Assembly: GCA_032622095.1 (NCBI GenBank)
Contig: CP136066.1
Location: forward strand, 44,777,835-44,841,834
DNA from: Siphonodentalium dalli
Taxonomy: Eukaryota > Mollusca > Scaphopoda > Gadilida > Siphonodentaliidae
Length of the DNA: 64,000 bases
Direction of reading: 5' to 3'
Below, in pieces: positions 23,885 to 36,437 of this stretch (positions are counted from its first letter, which is position 1; each line of letters begins with the position of its first letter). A program made the position numbers and the translations under genes. The notes below the pieces were generated by a model. It saw only the letters and a list, made by a program, of their open reading frames with translations, did not search any database and had not been told where the DNA came from.

Positions 23885-25995
23885 CCAAGATGGCGTCCAA
23901 CATGGTCGCCGTATAATATAATATGAACAAAGTCAGTTTAATATGTTTTACATTTTTCATAAAATGTATACACATTTATATATTATTTGGATGGCATTGC
24001 ATTATACTAAAATTGGCACTCTATTAGAGAAATGGTTGCCAAAATGGCGACCGAAATGTGAAAAATAGGATTGTTTCACTCATATCTCGTATATCTGTTC
24101 CTATTGTTTTGAACTTGTTGCAAATTGTGTAATGTTTTCTAATTATTCATATCGTATGCTCATTGCTCAGTACTACGTGTTATTCGTTTGGTCTCAGCTA
24201 CTTCCACTCCCTAATATCGTTACATAACGTGGTATAAAATTTCCCCGAAAACTCCATATTGGTTCCTGACCATTTTTTAATGTGATATGAACAGATTTGA
24301 AGGAATTAAGCGAGTGGGAGTATTGCCTATAAAACGCAATCTCATTAGGTATGAGACGGTCATTAGGTCATTATGGTTTATGATGGCAGTCAAAATGGCA
24401 GGTATGTATATAATATGATATATTTCATCCTTATGCGCCTACATGTCGTGACTGATACATTTGTGGAAGGGTCTTTATCAAAAATAGCGGTAGAGATAAA
24501 AGACACATATACCAGGAGAAAGCTGGCAACTTTGAAGATTCAACATGAATGTACATGTGCATTGTTTTGAGAGCGATTGTAAATAATGATATATAACCTG
24601 TCGAAACAAGCATGTATCAACACAGTTGGACCCAGTTTCCGCTATGTTAACATAGTCATGCTAAAAAAAAAAATTCAGATCCAGTACACCACACTTGGTG
24701 TAGACATGCGTACTTGACTGATTAAGATAGTTAACTGATAGTTAGCTGATAGTTAACTGCGTAGTTAACTGATTATATATGACAATAAATTTGGTTGGAC
24801 GTATCAGACCCAAGAAGACAATAGTGCAGATTCGAGACAAACAGTCAAACTGAATGTCCTTCAAGTGAAGAATGAGTTCGATCAGTTCTACTTCGAGGGT
24901 TTGTGATAGTTACTTATGATGGGATGATCATGATGCGCACTATGTCAATGTTCTGCGAACCCCCAACTGTGAGCAAGCATCAACCACCACGCATTACTCA
25001 GTAGTCAGTATGGCTTTCTACGAAATATTAGCATAAACAAGAATGTTACAAAACCAAGTTATTGTCTGTTGATTATATGATTTGGTGTTTCAGTCCATAT
25101 CACAACTAATAGTACACAATTCCCGCAGCCAGCTTATGTTCAACTTTGACCATACTATTGTTTTATTTCGGTAATATTTGAGCTATTTTGTGATTTAATT
25201 CCTGAGCAGAGACGCGAACTGCATTGCTTCTATGAAAAAATGTCAATATGAGCCTCACTGCTTATATAATATATCGACGTCTCAGTCGTATAAGGCTAAA
25301 TGCTGATTTTGGCAGCCATTGTGAACGATACTTTATATATTACCAAATTGTTCAAGTATGTGTCACAAATGTAACCCTTTCTACGCATTTGCCGCCATTT
25401 GGACTATCATGATTGATTATGTTGACCATTTCATGCACCGATTAGATTGAGTTGTATAGGTAATAATAGCTTGTGCTTAAATCCCTCAGTTCGGGTTCGT
25501 TGTACAATGCAATATAAATTTGTTTAGGGATTGAAATGGACTGAGACCAAAGACTTAACAAGTGTAATGTCTCAATACAGATTAGCCAACTACATGCTAC
25601 AACCACAACATCTAAAGGAATTATAGATAATTCTATGAATTTTCCGCCATTTTGACTGCCATCACAAAGCATAGTAACCATATCAGGACCTGATGAGATT
25701 GCATTTTATTCGTTAATACTTCCACAGACTTAACTCCTTCAGATCTGTTCATTTAATATTAAAATTTGACTAGAAACCGAAAGTGAGTTTTCGGTGAAAT
25801 ATCATACTACGTTCTTTAAAATAATTTTGTTTAAGAATTGGAAGTAGCTGAAAACAAATGGACAACAAAATTCACTGCCAAAATAATCATAGGACACGAC
25901 TAATAGGAAACAAACCCACAATTTACCACCAGTTCCAAACAGTAGAAACTGATATAGAAGATATGAAAGGAAATGTTATCAGATAGTCGCATGAC
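23885..25995. mobile_element. Foldback element with arms of 0.4-0.5 kb
   Basis: The left arm (23885-24410) matches the reverse complement of 25615-25995: GAACAGATTTGAAGGA against TCCTTCAGATCTGTTC, GATGGCAGTCAAAATGGC against GCCATTTTGACTGCCATC, and CTGTTCCTATTGTTTTGAAC against the AGTTCCAAACAGTAGAAACT side. Same family as the arms at 1320-2560 and 10065-11170. The interior (24410-25610) is unassigned and shows no transposase. Confidence 0.6.
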
Positions 25996-25999
25996 TTTA

Positions 26000-26700
26000 G
26001 ATCCTGCTAATAAATCCAATGAGGACGCGTTTGATTCATATATGTGATTAAACGCGAGATGACCTTGGTTGTAGGTTATAATTTAAAAATAAGAGTTACC
26101 AAATTAGGAATTTTCTCAAGAATATAGTAATTGTATAGTATAATGATAATATGAATGCGATATTACACCCCGAGCATGTGTTTATATACTGCACGTATAG
26201 TGTGTGCAGTAAGCAAAACAACGTGGCGATTTTTTTGGGAGAGTGATTCACGGTGGCCCATTCAGCCAGCACCGAAATCGTGAGTGGCGAGGATTAACGA
26301 GCGCTATAGCGGTATGTTGTAAACCATATGGAGTCATTTTAACCAAAGTTCACTTATAGTGAGGTCTCCCCGGTGTTGAGTGTTTTGCGTATCGCACACT
26401 CTCTACGGACTGTACTGTATATAACATAGTATGCCTTCTGTTTACTAACAAGGCGATCGATCTTGACGATAACATGATATTTATGCGATATTTATGATTG
26501 GTATAAGAACAAAATCTGTCTTTATTTTAGTATTCTCTCTGTTGATGGCGATTTAACGGATGTAACTTTTTAAACAGCAATACCGACCGCGAAGGCGATC
26601 CGTAATATTAACGTAAAAAGAAGATTCTTGTGAGTATGAGTTTCTCCGTGCAGTGCGTGGAATGCTGTCAATAACGCCGAAGCACACATTGCAGAAACAA
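26000..26700. other. Gene 1 intron sequence, unassigned
   Basis: No exon or repeat recognised. Confidence 0.4.
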
Positions 26701-26704
26701 TTTT

Positions 26705-28595
26705 GTGGGATGATACACCAACATGGTATTCGGTGGGATGATACACCAACATGGTATTTGGTGAGATGATACACCAACATGGTATTTGGTGGGATGATAC
26801 GCCAATATGGCATTTGGTGGGATGATACGCAAACATGGCATTTTGGGAATGATAACCCAACATGGTATTTGGTGGGATGATAACCCAACATGGTATTTTG
26901 TGGGATGACACGCTAACATGGTATTTGGTGGGATGATACACTAACATGGTATTTTGTGAGATGATACACTAACATGGTATTTGGTGGGATGATACACCAA
27001 CATGGTATTTGGTGGGATGATACGCCAAACATGACATTTGGTGGAATGATAACCCAACATGGTACTTGGTGGGATGATAGCCCAACATGGTATTTGGTGG
27101 GATGATACGCCAACATGGTATTTGGTGGAATGATACACTAACATGTGATAATCCCATGGGATGATACACCAACATGGTATTTGGTGGAATGATACGCCAA
27201 ACATGACATTTGGTGGAATGATAACCCAACATGGTACTTGGTGGGATGATAGCCCAACATGGTATTTGGTGGGATGATACGCCAACATGGTATTTGGTGG
27301 GATGATACCCAAACATGGCATTTGGTGGAATGATAACCCAACATGGTATTTGGTGGGATGATAACCCAACATGGTATTTTGTGGGATGATACACCAACAT
27401 GGTATTTGGTGGAATGATACACTAACATGGTATTTGGTGGAATGATACACCAACATGGTATTTTGGTGAGATGATACGCCAAACATGACATTTGGTGGAA
27501 TGATAACCCAACATGGTATTTTGTGGGATGATAGCCCAACATGGTATTTGGTGGGATGATACACCAACATGGTATTTGGTGGAATGATACACTAACATGG
27601 TATTTGGTGGGATGATACACCAACATGGTATTTGGTGGGATGATAACCCAACATGGTATTTGGTGGGATGATAACCCAACATGGTATTTGGTGAGATGAT
27701 AACCCAATATGGTATTTGGTGGGATGATAACCCAACATGGTATTTGATGGGATGATACACCAACATGGTATTTGGTGGGATGATAACCCAACATGGTATT
27801 TGGTGGAATGATACACTAGCATGGTATTTGGTGGGATATACACCAACATGGTATTTGGTGGGATAATACACCAACATGGTGTTTGGTGGAATGATACACT
27901 AACATGGTATTTGGTGGGATGATACACCAACATGGAATTTGGTGGAATGATACACCAACAAGGTAGTTGGTGGGATGATACACCAACATGGTATTTGGTG
28001 GAATGATACACTAACATGGTATTTGGTGGGATGATACACCAACATGGTATTTGGTGGAATGATACACCAACATGGTATTTGGTGGAATGATACACTAACA
28101 TGGTATTTGGTGGGATGATACACCAACATGGTATTTGGTGGGATGATACACCAACATGGTATTTAGTGGAATGATACACTAACATGGTATTTGGTGGAAT
28201 GATACACCATCATGGTATTTGGTGGGATGATACACGAACATGGTATTTGTTGGGATGATACACCAACTTGGTCTTTGATGGAATGATACACTAACATGGT
28301 ATTTGGTGGAATGATACACCATCATGGTATTTGGTGGGATGATACACGAACATGGTATTTGGTGGAATGATACACTAACATGGTATTTGGTGGGATGATA
28401 CACCAACATGGTATTTGGTGGGATGATACACCAACATGGTATTTGGTGGAATGATACACTAACATGGTATTTGGTGGGATGATACACCAACATGGTATTT
28501 GGTGGGATGATACACCAACATGGTATTTGTTGGGATGATACACCAACATGGTATTTGGTGTGATGATACACCAACATGCTATTTCGTTTGGTGTG
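26705..28595. repeat. 28-bp minisatellite, about 67 copies
   Basis: The unit is GATGATACACCAACATGGTA plus TTTGGTGG, with variants (GATAACCCAACATGG, AATGATACACTAACATGG). 28 is not a multiple of 3, so three units give 28 codons, and on the minus strand all three frames stay open over long stretches (peptides like MLVYHPTKYHVGVSSHQIPC). There is no signal peptide, domain or splice context, so I treat these frames as repeat by-products. Confidence 0.95.
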
Positions 28596-28619
28596 ATGAT
28601 ACAAATACAGAACAAATTT

Positions 28620-29036
28620 TGGGGATTACAGTTTGCCGTGGCTTATCTTCTGTTGATGAAAATTTCATACGTAATATGCCTTCCATGTTTACAGTTGGAA
28701 TATGATTCCTATCAATTATTCTGGTGTATGAAACCTCCAAAGAAACGGGCTCCTAATTAAAAATTATTAACCAGCAAGGAATATGTAATGTATGCCATGC
28801 ACTGAAAAATAAAAATTAGATTTATACTCAGTTGGAATTAATCAAGCTGGTCAGTGGGTCAATGATAGCTGAGCGGATAAATGGTCAGGTAGCGCCACCT
28901 ACGAGAAAGCGGCTGCCTACATGTTTCAGTATTATTAAAATAATATGTGGCACTGTTCTTGAGTATACATCATGCATATAATCTGTCGCTGCGTGTCGCA
29001 CTTTACTCTCCTGGCAAACGACAAACCTTTTATCTT
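28620..29036. other. Gene 1 intron sequence, unassigned
   Basis: Nothing recognised between the minisatellite and the next MITE. Confidence 0.4.
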
Positions 29037-29038
29037 CG

Positions 29039-29493
29039 TTAAAGATGCATAATCCGAATTCACGCTCGAAAATTACGATTTCTTTGGCCTTAGGGGTAAA
29101 AATATTTGATTCCACTAGAGGAACCCACCCATCAAAGCTCAGTGATCAGATATCGATTTTTGAAATATATTATTTTTAACCACCAATACTTTTTAGTGGC
29201 CTGGTAAAAAGTCGAAGAGGAGACGGTCTCGGACCAAATTGCGGATGAAAATGGATAAGTCTAAAATCAAGTGGCTTGTGGGTGTCAGATATTTGACAAA
29301 CCGGCAACATTTCTATGAACAAATTGTTGATAAATAAAAGATTTTGGGCAATTTTATACTATATAGTTGACTGTGGTTAGCACTGTTATTGGGAAATTAA
29401 TCGATTCTGATCACTGAAGCGGCATTTCAAAAGTTAATATTTTTTTGGAATCTGATGATATGGGGATCATCGAATCGGATTGAGTACCTTTAA
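29039..29493. mobile_element. TTAA-flanked MITE, family D, copy 2
   Basis: TTAA at both ends; right terminus GGATTGAGTACCT, left terminus diverged (AGATGCATAATCCGAA). The interior shares GATGAAAATGGATAA and CATCAAAGCTCAG with the other copies. Confidence 0.75.
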
Positions 29494-29499
29494 CTCTTT

Positions 29500-30025
29500 C
29501 TTTACTAAATATAGTCATATGACCCCCCCCCGTTGCATCCCAACCTAGGAATTCTAGAAAAACTTGAGAGATTGCAAGTATACTTGGAGAGTCTGGGAGT
29601 GCATGCATTCGTGCTTATATACCTGGGCGTTGCCAGGAAGACGACAAACATGCCCATGGCTTCGCCCGGATAATATGGACTTATTTTCCAACTATATATG
29701 TATTTTTCCACCTATACATATGCACTATATTATCCATATCTATATCTAGTCATTGGCCAGTAGTTTTCCCAATACAAAATGTTCAGATAATAAGTTCAAC
29801 AAACATATGTTGAACATATTATGTGATTTTTCCCCACCGATCCATATGAATCATTATTCATTTGATATGTGTTTGTCGTCTGCTTGTATAATTATGACAT
29901 AATCAACCCAATTCATGAACAATAGACCATTCCAAAATTGTTATTTTATAAATGAGTGGAAGAATCCACTTAGTAGAGAAAGGGTCAATAAATGTGCATA
30001 TATTTACACGCTGTGATACAAAATG
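29500..30025. other. Gene 1 intron sequence, small palindrome only
   Basis: No exon. A short AAGTTCAACAAACATATGTTGAACATATT palindromic segment (29,790-29,820) recurs in changed form at 42,180-42,235 (AGTTCAACAAAGACC ... TTTGTTGAACTTATTA). Confidence 0.45.
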
Positions 30026-30030
30026 TACCA

Positions 30031-31980
30031 GTATCACAGTGGATAATCCGTACAAAGATAGAATCGGAAGTCGCTTTCGCCAAGACGAATTTTTTTTTAG
30101 TACATATACACTAGAGAAGGATCAAAACAACGCCATATAAACCTGATATACGATTTCCCCACAGCTATAAACTTAAGTATATATTTTACATACACATTTG
30201 CCGATAGCAAGTGGGCTCCATTTGAGCGAAAGACTATTTTTATAGATACAAACGCCTTTATTTGTTCACTTCAGAAAATAATTTTGTAGCAAAAATTCCC
30301 TCTTCAAATGTAATTTTTACACATATACAGCATCTGTCGAAAATCCCACTATATTGCAACGGAAAGGCCGTAATGTGTGCAACATATATTGACATTACCT
30401 TGGCTCGGTTGTTTTCACAATCTGAAAGTAGAGACTATTTATTTGGACACCCCAGTCGTCAATATCTGTACTCCTAGTTGTGTACGACGACAATCACCAG
30501 TTGCGACGTTGTACAGGAATCGTACAGTAATGATGTGTTCCTGTCGACCCATTTAAACATAAATATGTCTTCGAAATGTCACGCTATTGAACTTATATAC
30601 TCTGTCTGAATCAAATAAGGTATTTTTATTAACATTTAGGGACTTTTATTTAACTCATCAAATAACTAAACTGTCTTTGGGGGCGGGGGCTATATATTAT
30701 ATTCTGTGATGAAATTGTGTATACGTGGCAATTTACTAATAAAACATACAGGTCGTATGTGCACCATCGCCTTATATTTGTGGTGCTGTGACGAAGGGGT
30801 CGTGACTGCGAGTGCATCATTGGGTATCACTACACGTGTGTCGACTGGACAGTCTCGAAAATACCAACAAGTGCTAGCTTCGAGTTGCGCCTCTTGGGTT
30901 GGAATTTTCCGGCAGAGACTCACAGACAAATGATTGGAGAAAATTATTCCCCAACCCCACCCTGCCCATTGGTAGTTCGATTTAGATTCATATTGAAACC
31001 CAAAACAGATAGCGCTCCCACATCACAAAGTCTCTGGACACAGGACTATTTATATATACCCATATTTTAGACAAAACATGGACGTATTTTGTCCAGGCCC
31101 ACCGGTGATTTTGATATATTTTTAAATATTTGTTTTGACCCAAACATTTGCTGGCATTGTTACTTGAAATTCTACATTACCCTACAACATTGCTAGTAAA
31201 ACTGCCAGAAAATATTGCTTACAAAATAGGAAATTAAAGGCATGCATTGTTAATAGCATTGTACATTATCATATTATGTTTACTTAAATTTATTTGAAAT
31301 GATTTTGGTACTTATATTGAACAGATAGAGTTTCATCTCTTGAGTCTCCGGAAAACTTGAGAAGTAATATACCTGATATGTATACATGTGGCGCAGAAGT
31401 CTTCAATTGCGTACCACGATGTCTAATATGGAAACCTAATTCATGGTTTTGTCTTTGCTCACAAATCCCATCATCACAACTTGATGTACAGATTTTGGCA
31501 ACTAGTGATCAGCAACTTAAACAACTAGGCGTACAGAGACTGACGAGTGGGGTGTCCAAAGAAATAGTCCCTACTTTCAGATTGTGAATACACCCGAGCC
31601 AAGGTATTGTCAAAATGTTGCACACATAACGGCCTTTCCGTTGCAATATTGTGGGATTTCCGACAGATGCTGTATATGTGCTAAAATGACTATTGAAGAG
31701 GGAATTTTTGCGAGAAATTTATTTTCTGAAGTGATCAAAGGCCGTTTGTATCTATAAAAAAAGAGTCTTCGCTCAAATGGAGCCCGCTTGCGATCGGACA
31801 ATGTGTATGTACAATATATACCCACGTTTATAGCTGGGGGAAACCGTCTATCTGGTCTGAAAACTGTTTTTTATGGTGTTATTTTGATCCTTCTGTAGTA
31901 GTTATGTTCTAAAAATAGAATGTTTCGTCTTGGCCAAAGCGACTTCCGATTCTATGCATGTACGGTTTATCCACTGTGAG
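30031..31980. mobile_element. 2-kb terminal-inverted-repeat element, family K
   Basis: 450-bp arms, 30031-30480 and 31528-31980, are reverse complements (ATTGCAACGGAAAGGCCGT, GGCTCCATTTGAGCG, AAAATTCCCTCTTCAA). The outer ends read TCACAGTGGATAA and, on the other side, its complement. The 1-kb middle has no recognisable transposase. It stops only 51 bp before lectin exon 3. A third arm-only copy is at 32790-33150. Confidence 0.8.
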
Positions 31981-32031
31981 TATTATATTTAAAATAACTG
32001 CTATATAGGGTTTATTTCTGTCTCTCTTCAG

Positions 32032-32205
32032 TCTGTCCAGCAGGATACGATCCAACATATTGCACGAAGCACGTGACATCCGACAACACGAACTGGGACG
32101 GTGCAAAAGTGGAGTGTGAAAGATTTGCTGGCGGACAATTGATTGAGATAATCAACCGAAGGATGCATGTTTACCTGACGGACCTTCTCAAAGCTTCTAA
32201 TGAAC
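32032..32205 (+). CDS. Gene 1 exon 3: first half of the C-type lectin domain
   Basis: The acceptor has a good pyrimidine tract (TTTATTTCTGTCTCTCTTCAG). The exon starts in phase 1 and encodes residues 133-189, beginning CPAGYDPTYC, the N-terminal cysteine pair of long-form C-type lectin domains, then NWDGAKVECERFAGGQLIEI, which holds the first core cysteine and the alpha-1 helix region. The donor is GAAC|GTTAGT, phase 1, and the joint codon with exon 4 is CAA (Gln190). The frame stops at once in the intron (TAG), supporting the exon end. Family role: binding of sugars or proteins outside the cell. Confidence 0.85.
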
Positions 32206-32459
32206 GTTAGTCTATATTTATCATCATAATTTGAAGAAGAAAAAAAAAGAAGAAAAAAAACAATTCTAGGGTCCAGCAGGGTCCAGACTTATTTTTGGGG
32301 AAATTAAATCGTTTCTATCCATTGGCGGGAATATTCAGATATTAAGTTCATCAAACGGCCCAGGGATTGTCGTTACAGGTGCGCTGTCCGGTTGAACACC
32401 CATATATGCGACCCGCCATATCAAATCCAGTCGGAAGTCGTGATTTGTTTTACCCTGTG

Positions 32460-32526
32460 CCAATGCATTCTCTTATATATGCGAGTCGACCATAGGTCGC
32501 CTCGCATATATAAGAGAATGCATTGG
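32460..32526. repeat. 67-bp perfect hairpin module (family E)
   Basis: CCAATGCATTCTCTTATATA and the next TGCGAG are followed by a 15-bp centre and the exact reverse complement. Flanked by GACCCGCCATATCAAATCCA upstream, as also at 53410-53430. No second hairpin follows here. This is the simplest copy of a module found at least ten times in the window. Confidence 0.9.
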
Positions 32527-32789
32527 TTTAACAATTTTTGATGATGTTTTTTAAATATTCATTTCTTATATTTATATAGCTTTTTGATGATTCATACCCA
32601 TAAAAATGCTGAAAGTATTCTTATTTATTTTCATAAAATCTGCAGAACCGTAAGTCAGCCCAATGTTAACTTGAGTTTCACCTGTGAATTATCGATCGAT
32701 TTCCGTGTTATGGTCACGTGATTCCACGGGCCATGCATTTGAACTGTGAGGGAAACTGACATTGCCGATTTTATTTTTGTGTGATGGGA

Positions 32790-33150
32790 ACTCACAGTGT
32801 ATAAACCGTACAAACATTAAATCGGAAGTTGCTTTCGAATAGACGAAAAATTCTATTTTTAGAACGTAAATGTGACAGAAATATCACAACAACACCACAA
32901 AATCCAGGTTTCAGACGGACACACGGTTGCACCACATCTATAAATGTAATTATATATTGTACATACACATTTGCCGATCGTAAGCGGGCTCCATTTGAGC
33001 GGAACACTCTGTTTAATACATAAAAACGGCCTTTGATCACTTCAGAAAATAATGTTCTCGCAAAAATTCCCTCTTCAAATGTCATTTTAACACATATCCA
33101 GCTTCTGTCGGAAATCCCACTATATTGCAACGGAAAGACCGTTATGTTGG
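32790..33150. repeat. Family K arm, third copy
   Basis: Direct relative of 30033-30360 (CACATTTGCCGATCG, GGGCTCCATTTGAGCG, AAAATTCCCTCTTCAAATGT). A solo arm without partner. The 127-codon minus-strand frame across it is not a gene. Confidence 0.75.
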
Positions 33151-33352
33151 GTTGAAAGAGAACGGCGATTTCCAATTAGTCTGCTGATCGATTTTATTGA
33201 CTCGGTAAACAATTTGTGACGTCGTGTTACGGTCTGTGTTTTATTATATAAACGGGCCACCCACTACTTTTCTTTGCAGTTGACCAATCACCGAACATGA
33301 CGGGCTATGTAAATATGTAAATTTTCTTGTATCTAATTATTATGTGGTCATA

Positions 33353-33783
33353 TTAAAGGTACTTAATCCGAATTAACTGTCGCAAATTACTATTTCCTTG
33401 GTTCGGGGCTAAAACAATATTTGATTCGAGTCGAGGAACCCACACATCAAAGCTCAGAGTGATCAGATACCGATGTTTGAAATCTATTATTTTAATTTTA
33501 CGTGGCCCAGTAAACTGTCGACGAGAAGACTTATCTGACCAAATTGCGGATGAAGATGGATAACTCTAAAATCAATGGCTTTTATGTCAGATATTTGACA
33601 AACCGGCAAAATTTCGTTGAACAAAATGTTGACAAATGACATGTTTTGGGCAATTTTATACTATATTTGACTGTGGTTAGCATTGTTTTTGGGCAATTAC
33701 TTGATTCTGATAACTGAAGCGGCAATTTAAAAAAAAAAGTTGTTGTTGGAATTTGACCATCGAATCGGATTGAGTGCCTTTAA
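33353..33783. mobile_element. TTAA-flanked MITE, family D, copy 3
   Basis: TTAA, AGGTACTTAATCCGAA at the left and GGATTGAGTGCCT, TTAA at the right; 431 bp with the family interior (GAGGAACCCACACATCAAAG). Confidence 0.85.
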
Positions 33784-33944
33784 TGCAACACAATTAAAGA
33801 TAGTCTATCTCTTTCGGGCCACAATAACAACATAATTTATATAAATCCCCATTTCAAGACTACAAATAGCTATTTTGAGAATAAAATACAGATCTAAGTG
33901 AAGATGTGGTATAATGTTTGTCTATAAAGGCATAATAGCTCGTG

Positions 33945-34653
33945 TCGTCGCTTAAATTGTTCATGTCCGTGAGGGGGATTTTAGCATCTATTTGGCGAGG
34001 CTCTGCCGAGTCCAATAGATGCCAAATCCCCCGAACGGACATAAACAGTTTAAGGGACAACATTAGCTACATATTTTATTTATCCATCGCACAAAACTTG
34101 CCTTTTGTGAAGTAAATCTGTCATTTTCCTTAGTTTTACATTCGTTACTTCGATTACGCCCTTACATTTATTAGGTCAAGCGAACTAATTAGCATTCATG
34201 ACGCGCAGAAACCGGAGTGTAGCTTAGAGCGAAATAGTTCGCTTGGGTTTTTGTTTATAGTTATTATAAGCTGGCCTTGTACTAATGTTTTATAGATGTT
34301 TAGAGCTAAACACATATCCGTTTACCAATTTTGTATCAATTGCGGTGATTTATGGACGATAAAAACGTTCCAAAATCACAATGACGTCATTTAGGTCGGT
34401 TGACGTCCCTATAGTTACCTGCACAATTTGCATATGCAATTACGTCATGAAAGTAGTACTAACCTAATAAAGCTACGTTGACATAATAAAGCTACATTGA
34501 CGTAATAAACGTAACGTTTATTAGGCAGGCTTTATGTAGGCAATAAACGTAGTGAGCTGTGGAAAAAATGGGTTTATTTCGATCGTAATTCGCGGTAAAT
34601 CGCTTAGCTGATCTGCAGTGTGCCTTGATTGACGGTGCTAACAAGATAGAGTG

Positions 34654-34699
<46 letters not shown>

Positions 34700-35325
34700 C
34701 CACCGCTCACTATCACTATTGCCAACACAAAGCCTGCCTAATAAACGTTGCGTTTATTACGTCAAGGTAGCTTTATTTGGTCAACGTAGCTTTATTAGGT
34801 TAGTACTACTTTTATGACGTAATTTGATATGCAAATTGCGCAGGTAACTAGGGACGTCAACCGGCCTTAATTACGTCATTGTGATTTCAGAACGTTTTTA
34901 TCGTGCATAATTCACTAAACTAATTCGTAAAATGATATAAGTTTTAGCTATAAAACATCTATAAATCATCAGAACAAGATCTGCTTAGAATAACTGTAAA
35001 AAGACCAACGAACTATTTCGCTCTAAGCTTGACTCCGGTTTTACCACGTCATGAATGCTAATTAGGTTGCTTGACCTAATAAATGTAATGGCGTCATCGA
35101 AGTAACGAATGTAAAACTACGGAAAATGACAGATTTACCTCACAAAAGGCAAGTTTTGTGCGATGGATAAATAAAATATGTAGCTAATGTTGTCGCTTAG
35201 ACTGTTTATGTCCGCTCGGGGGATTTGGCATCTATTGGACTCGGCAGAGCCTCGCCCAATAGATGCTCAAATCCCCCTCACGGACATAAACAGTTTAAGC
35301 GACGACACTAGCTACATATTCTATA
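33945..35325. mobile_element. 1.4-kb foldback element, intact relative of 6850-12770
   Basis: Long inverted arms: GTGTCGTCGCTTAAATTG at the left against GTTTAAGCGACGACACTAG at the right, each with its own sub-hairpin (TCCGTGAGGGGGATTTT ... CCAAATCCCCCGAACGGACA). The arms continue through GCATTCATGACG, CTTAGAGCGAAATAGTTCG and AATGACGTCATT almost to the centre, where a (TA)n tract sits (34660-34694). Nearly the whole element can fold on itself. No coding. Confidence 0.85.
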
Positions 35326-35454
35326 TATCTCTCTATATCTCTCGGTATGGTCTTGGTACGCTGTAAATGTATGCATTTTGCAACATCTTTTAAATGATTT
35401 TGATTTGTAAAAAAGGCACACAGCTCTAGTTTGTTCATGTGATATATCAGACCT

Positions 35455-35590
35455 TCAACTCGTTATGTTGGACATAAGATTTTAGGAAACTCGTTTGATA
35501 AATTTGATTCACAACTCGTTGTGAATCAACTTTATCAACCTCGTTTAATAAAATCTTATATCCCATCATAACTCGTTGGAGATCCTCAAA
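35455..35590. repeat. Hairpin element, copy 2 (relative of 18436-18590)
   Basis: Arms TTCAACTCGTTATGTTGG and AACTCGTTTGATAAATTTGA against their reverse complements, centre at about 35515. Confidence 0.75.
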
Positions 35591-35739
35591 ATATGCACGC
35601 TTTCGGTTGTATATGAACAGCCTTCGTCGGGAAAATATAAATGGAAGATTACATGCACGAATACTCGTTATATATATGCTTGATATAGCACAGTGATAGT
35701 AAACTGAGTAGGTGAGAGACACATGACCGGAACACAAAG

Positions 35740-36030
35740 ATGAGATAAGTTAAGATAAGATAAGTTTATTGGCACTAGAATCATGAAACATTGTAACAGA
35801 GTAAGAATAGGTAACATATGTATATGTGTTATATGAGGTTGTAAATGGAATCTAGATGTCACTGTAGAGTATAAATGGAATCAGTAATAAGATAAGTATA
35901 ACATAAGCAGATTCAGTGTGACATGTCACAGAGTGGGACAAGTTTCATGAGATCTGGAGCCAACAGTAGTTTGTGGGGTACTGATCGTACAACATAAGTG
36001 CAAATAACAGACACAATACTATCACCTGGC
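35740..36030 (-). mobile_element. LINE-like 3' tail, antisense
   Basis: Read on the minus strand, the segment ends CTAGTGCCAATAAACTTATC then CTTATCTTAACTTATCTCATC: an AATAAA signal followed by a short-unit tail, typical of LINE 3' ends with microsatellite tails. No reverse-transcriptase motif is left. Family not assigned. Confidence 0.4.
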
Positions 36031-36437
36031 AGATGTGATTGGAGTGTGGCTAATTGTCATATTATACTTTTATACTTTAAAATTTATGTCAAAATTTAGG
36101 CTGTGGTTGTAGGTGCCCATAATTAACTATATTTCTTTTAAAAAAAACGTCGGTAAAAATAAATTCAAAGCGGTAATGGATCCCAAAATCGACCTTATCA
36201 TGTATTTTGTGGAAGTGAACTTATATTCCAAATTTCAATACATTTAGTTCAGAACTAACGAAATATGAACGGCCAGGCTGTCGGACAAGCTGACAGACAG
36301 ACCAAAACATAATACATCCCGTTTTTAAAATGGGAGTATAAAATAAGTGATTTGCACATTGCAGGATTGTTTACTATACTTACCATTCTGGACATACCTT
36401 TCAGATTAAACTTTTACCATGATTTATTTTATTTTAG

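Noticed and set aside
26553-28615. Many overlapping minus-strand frames of 76-218 codons with YHVGVSSHQIPC-type repeats
   Set aside because: They are readings of a 28-bp noncoding minisatellite in all frames.
32792-33175. 127-codon minus-strand frame
   Set aside because: It lies in a solo arm of the family K repeat; the other arms break the frame.
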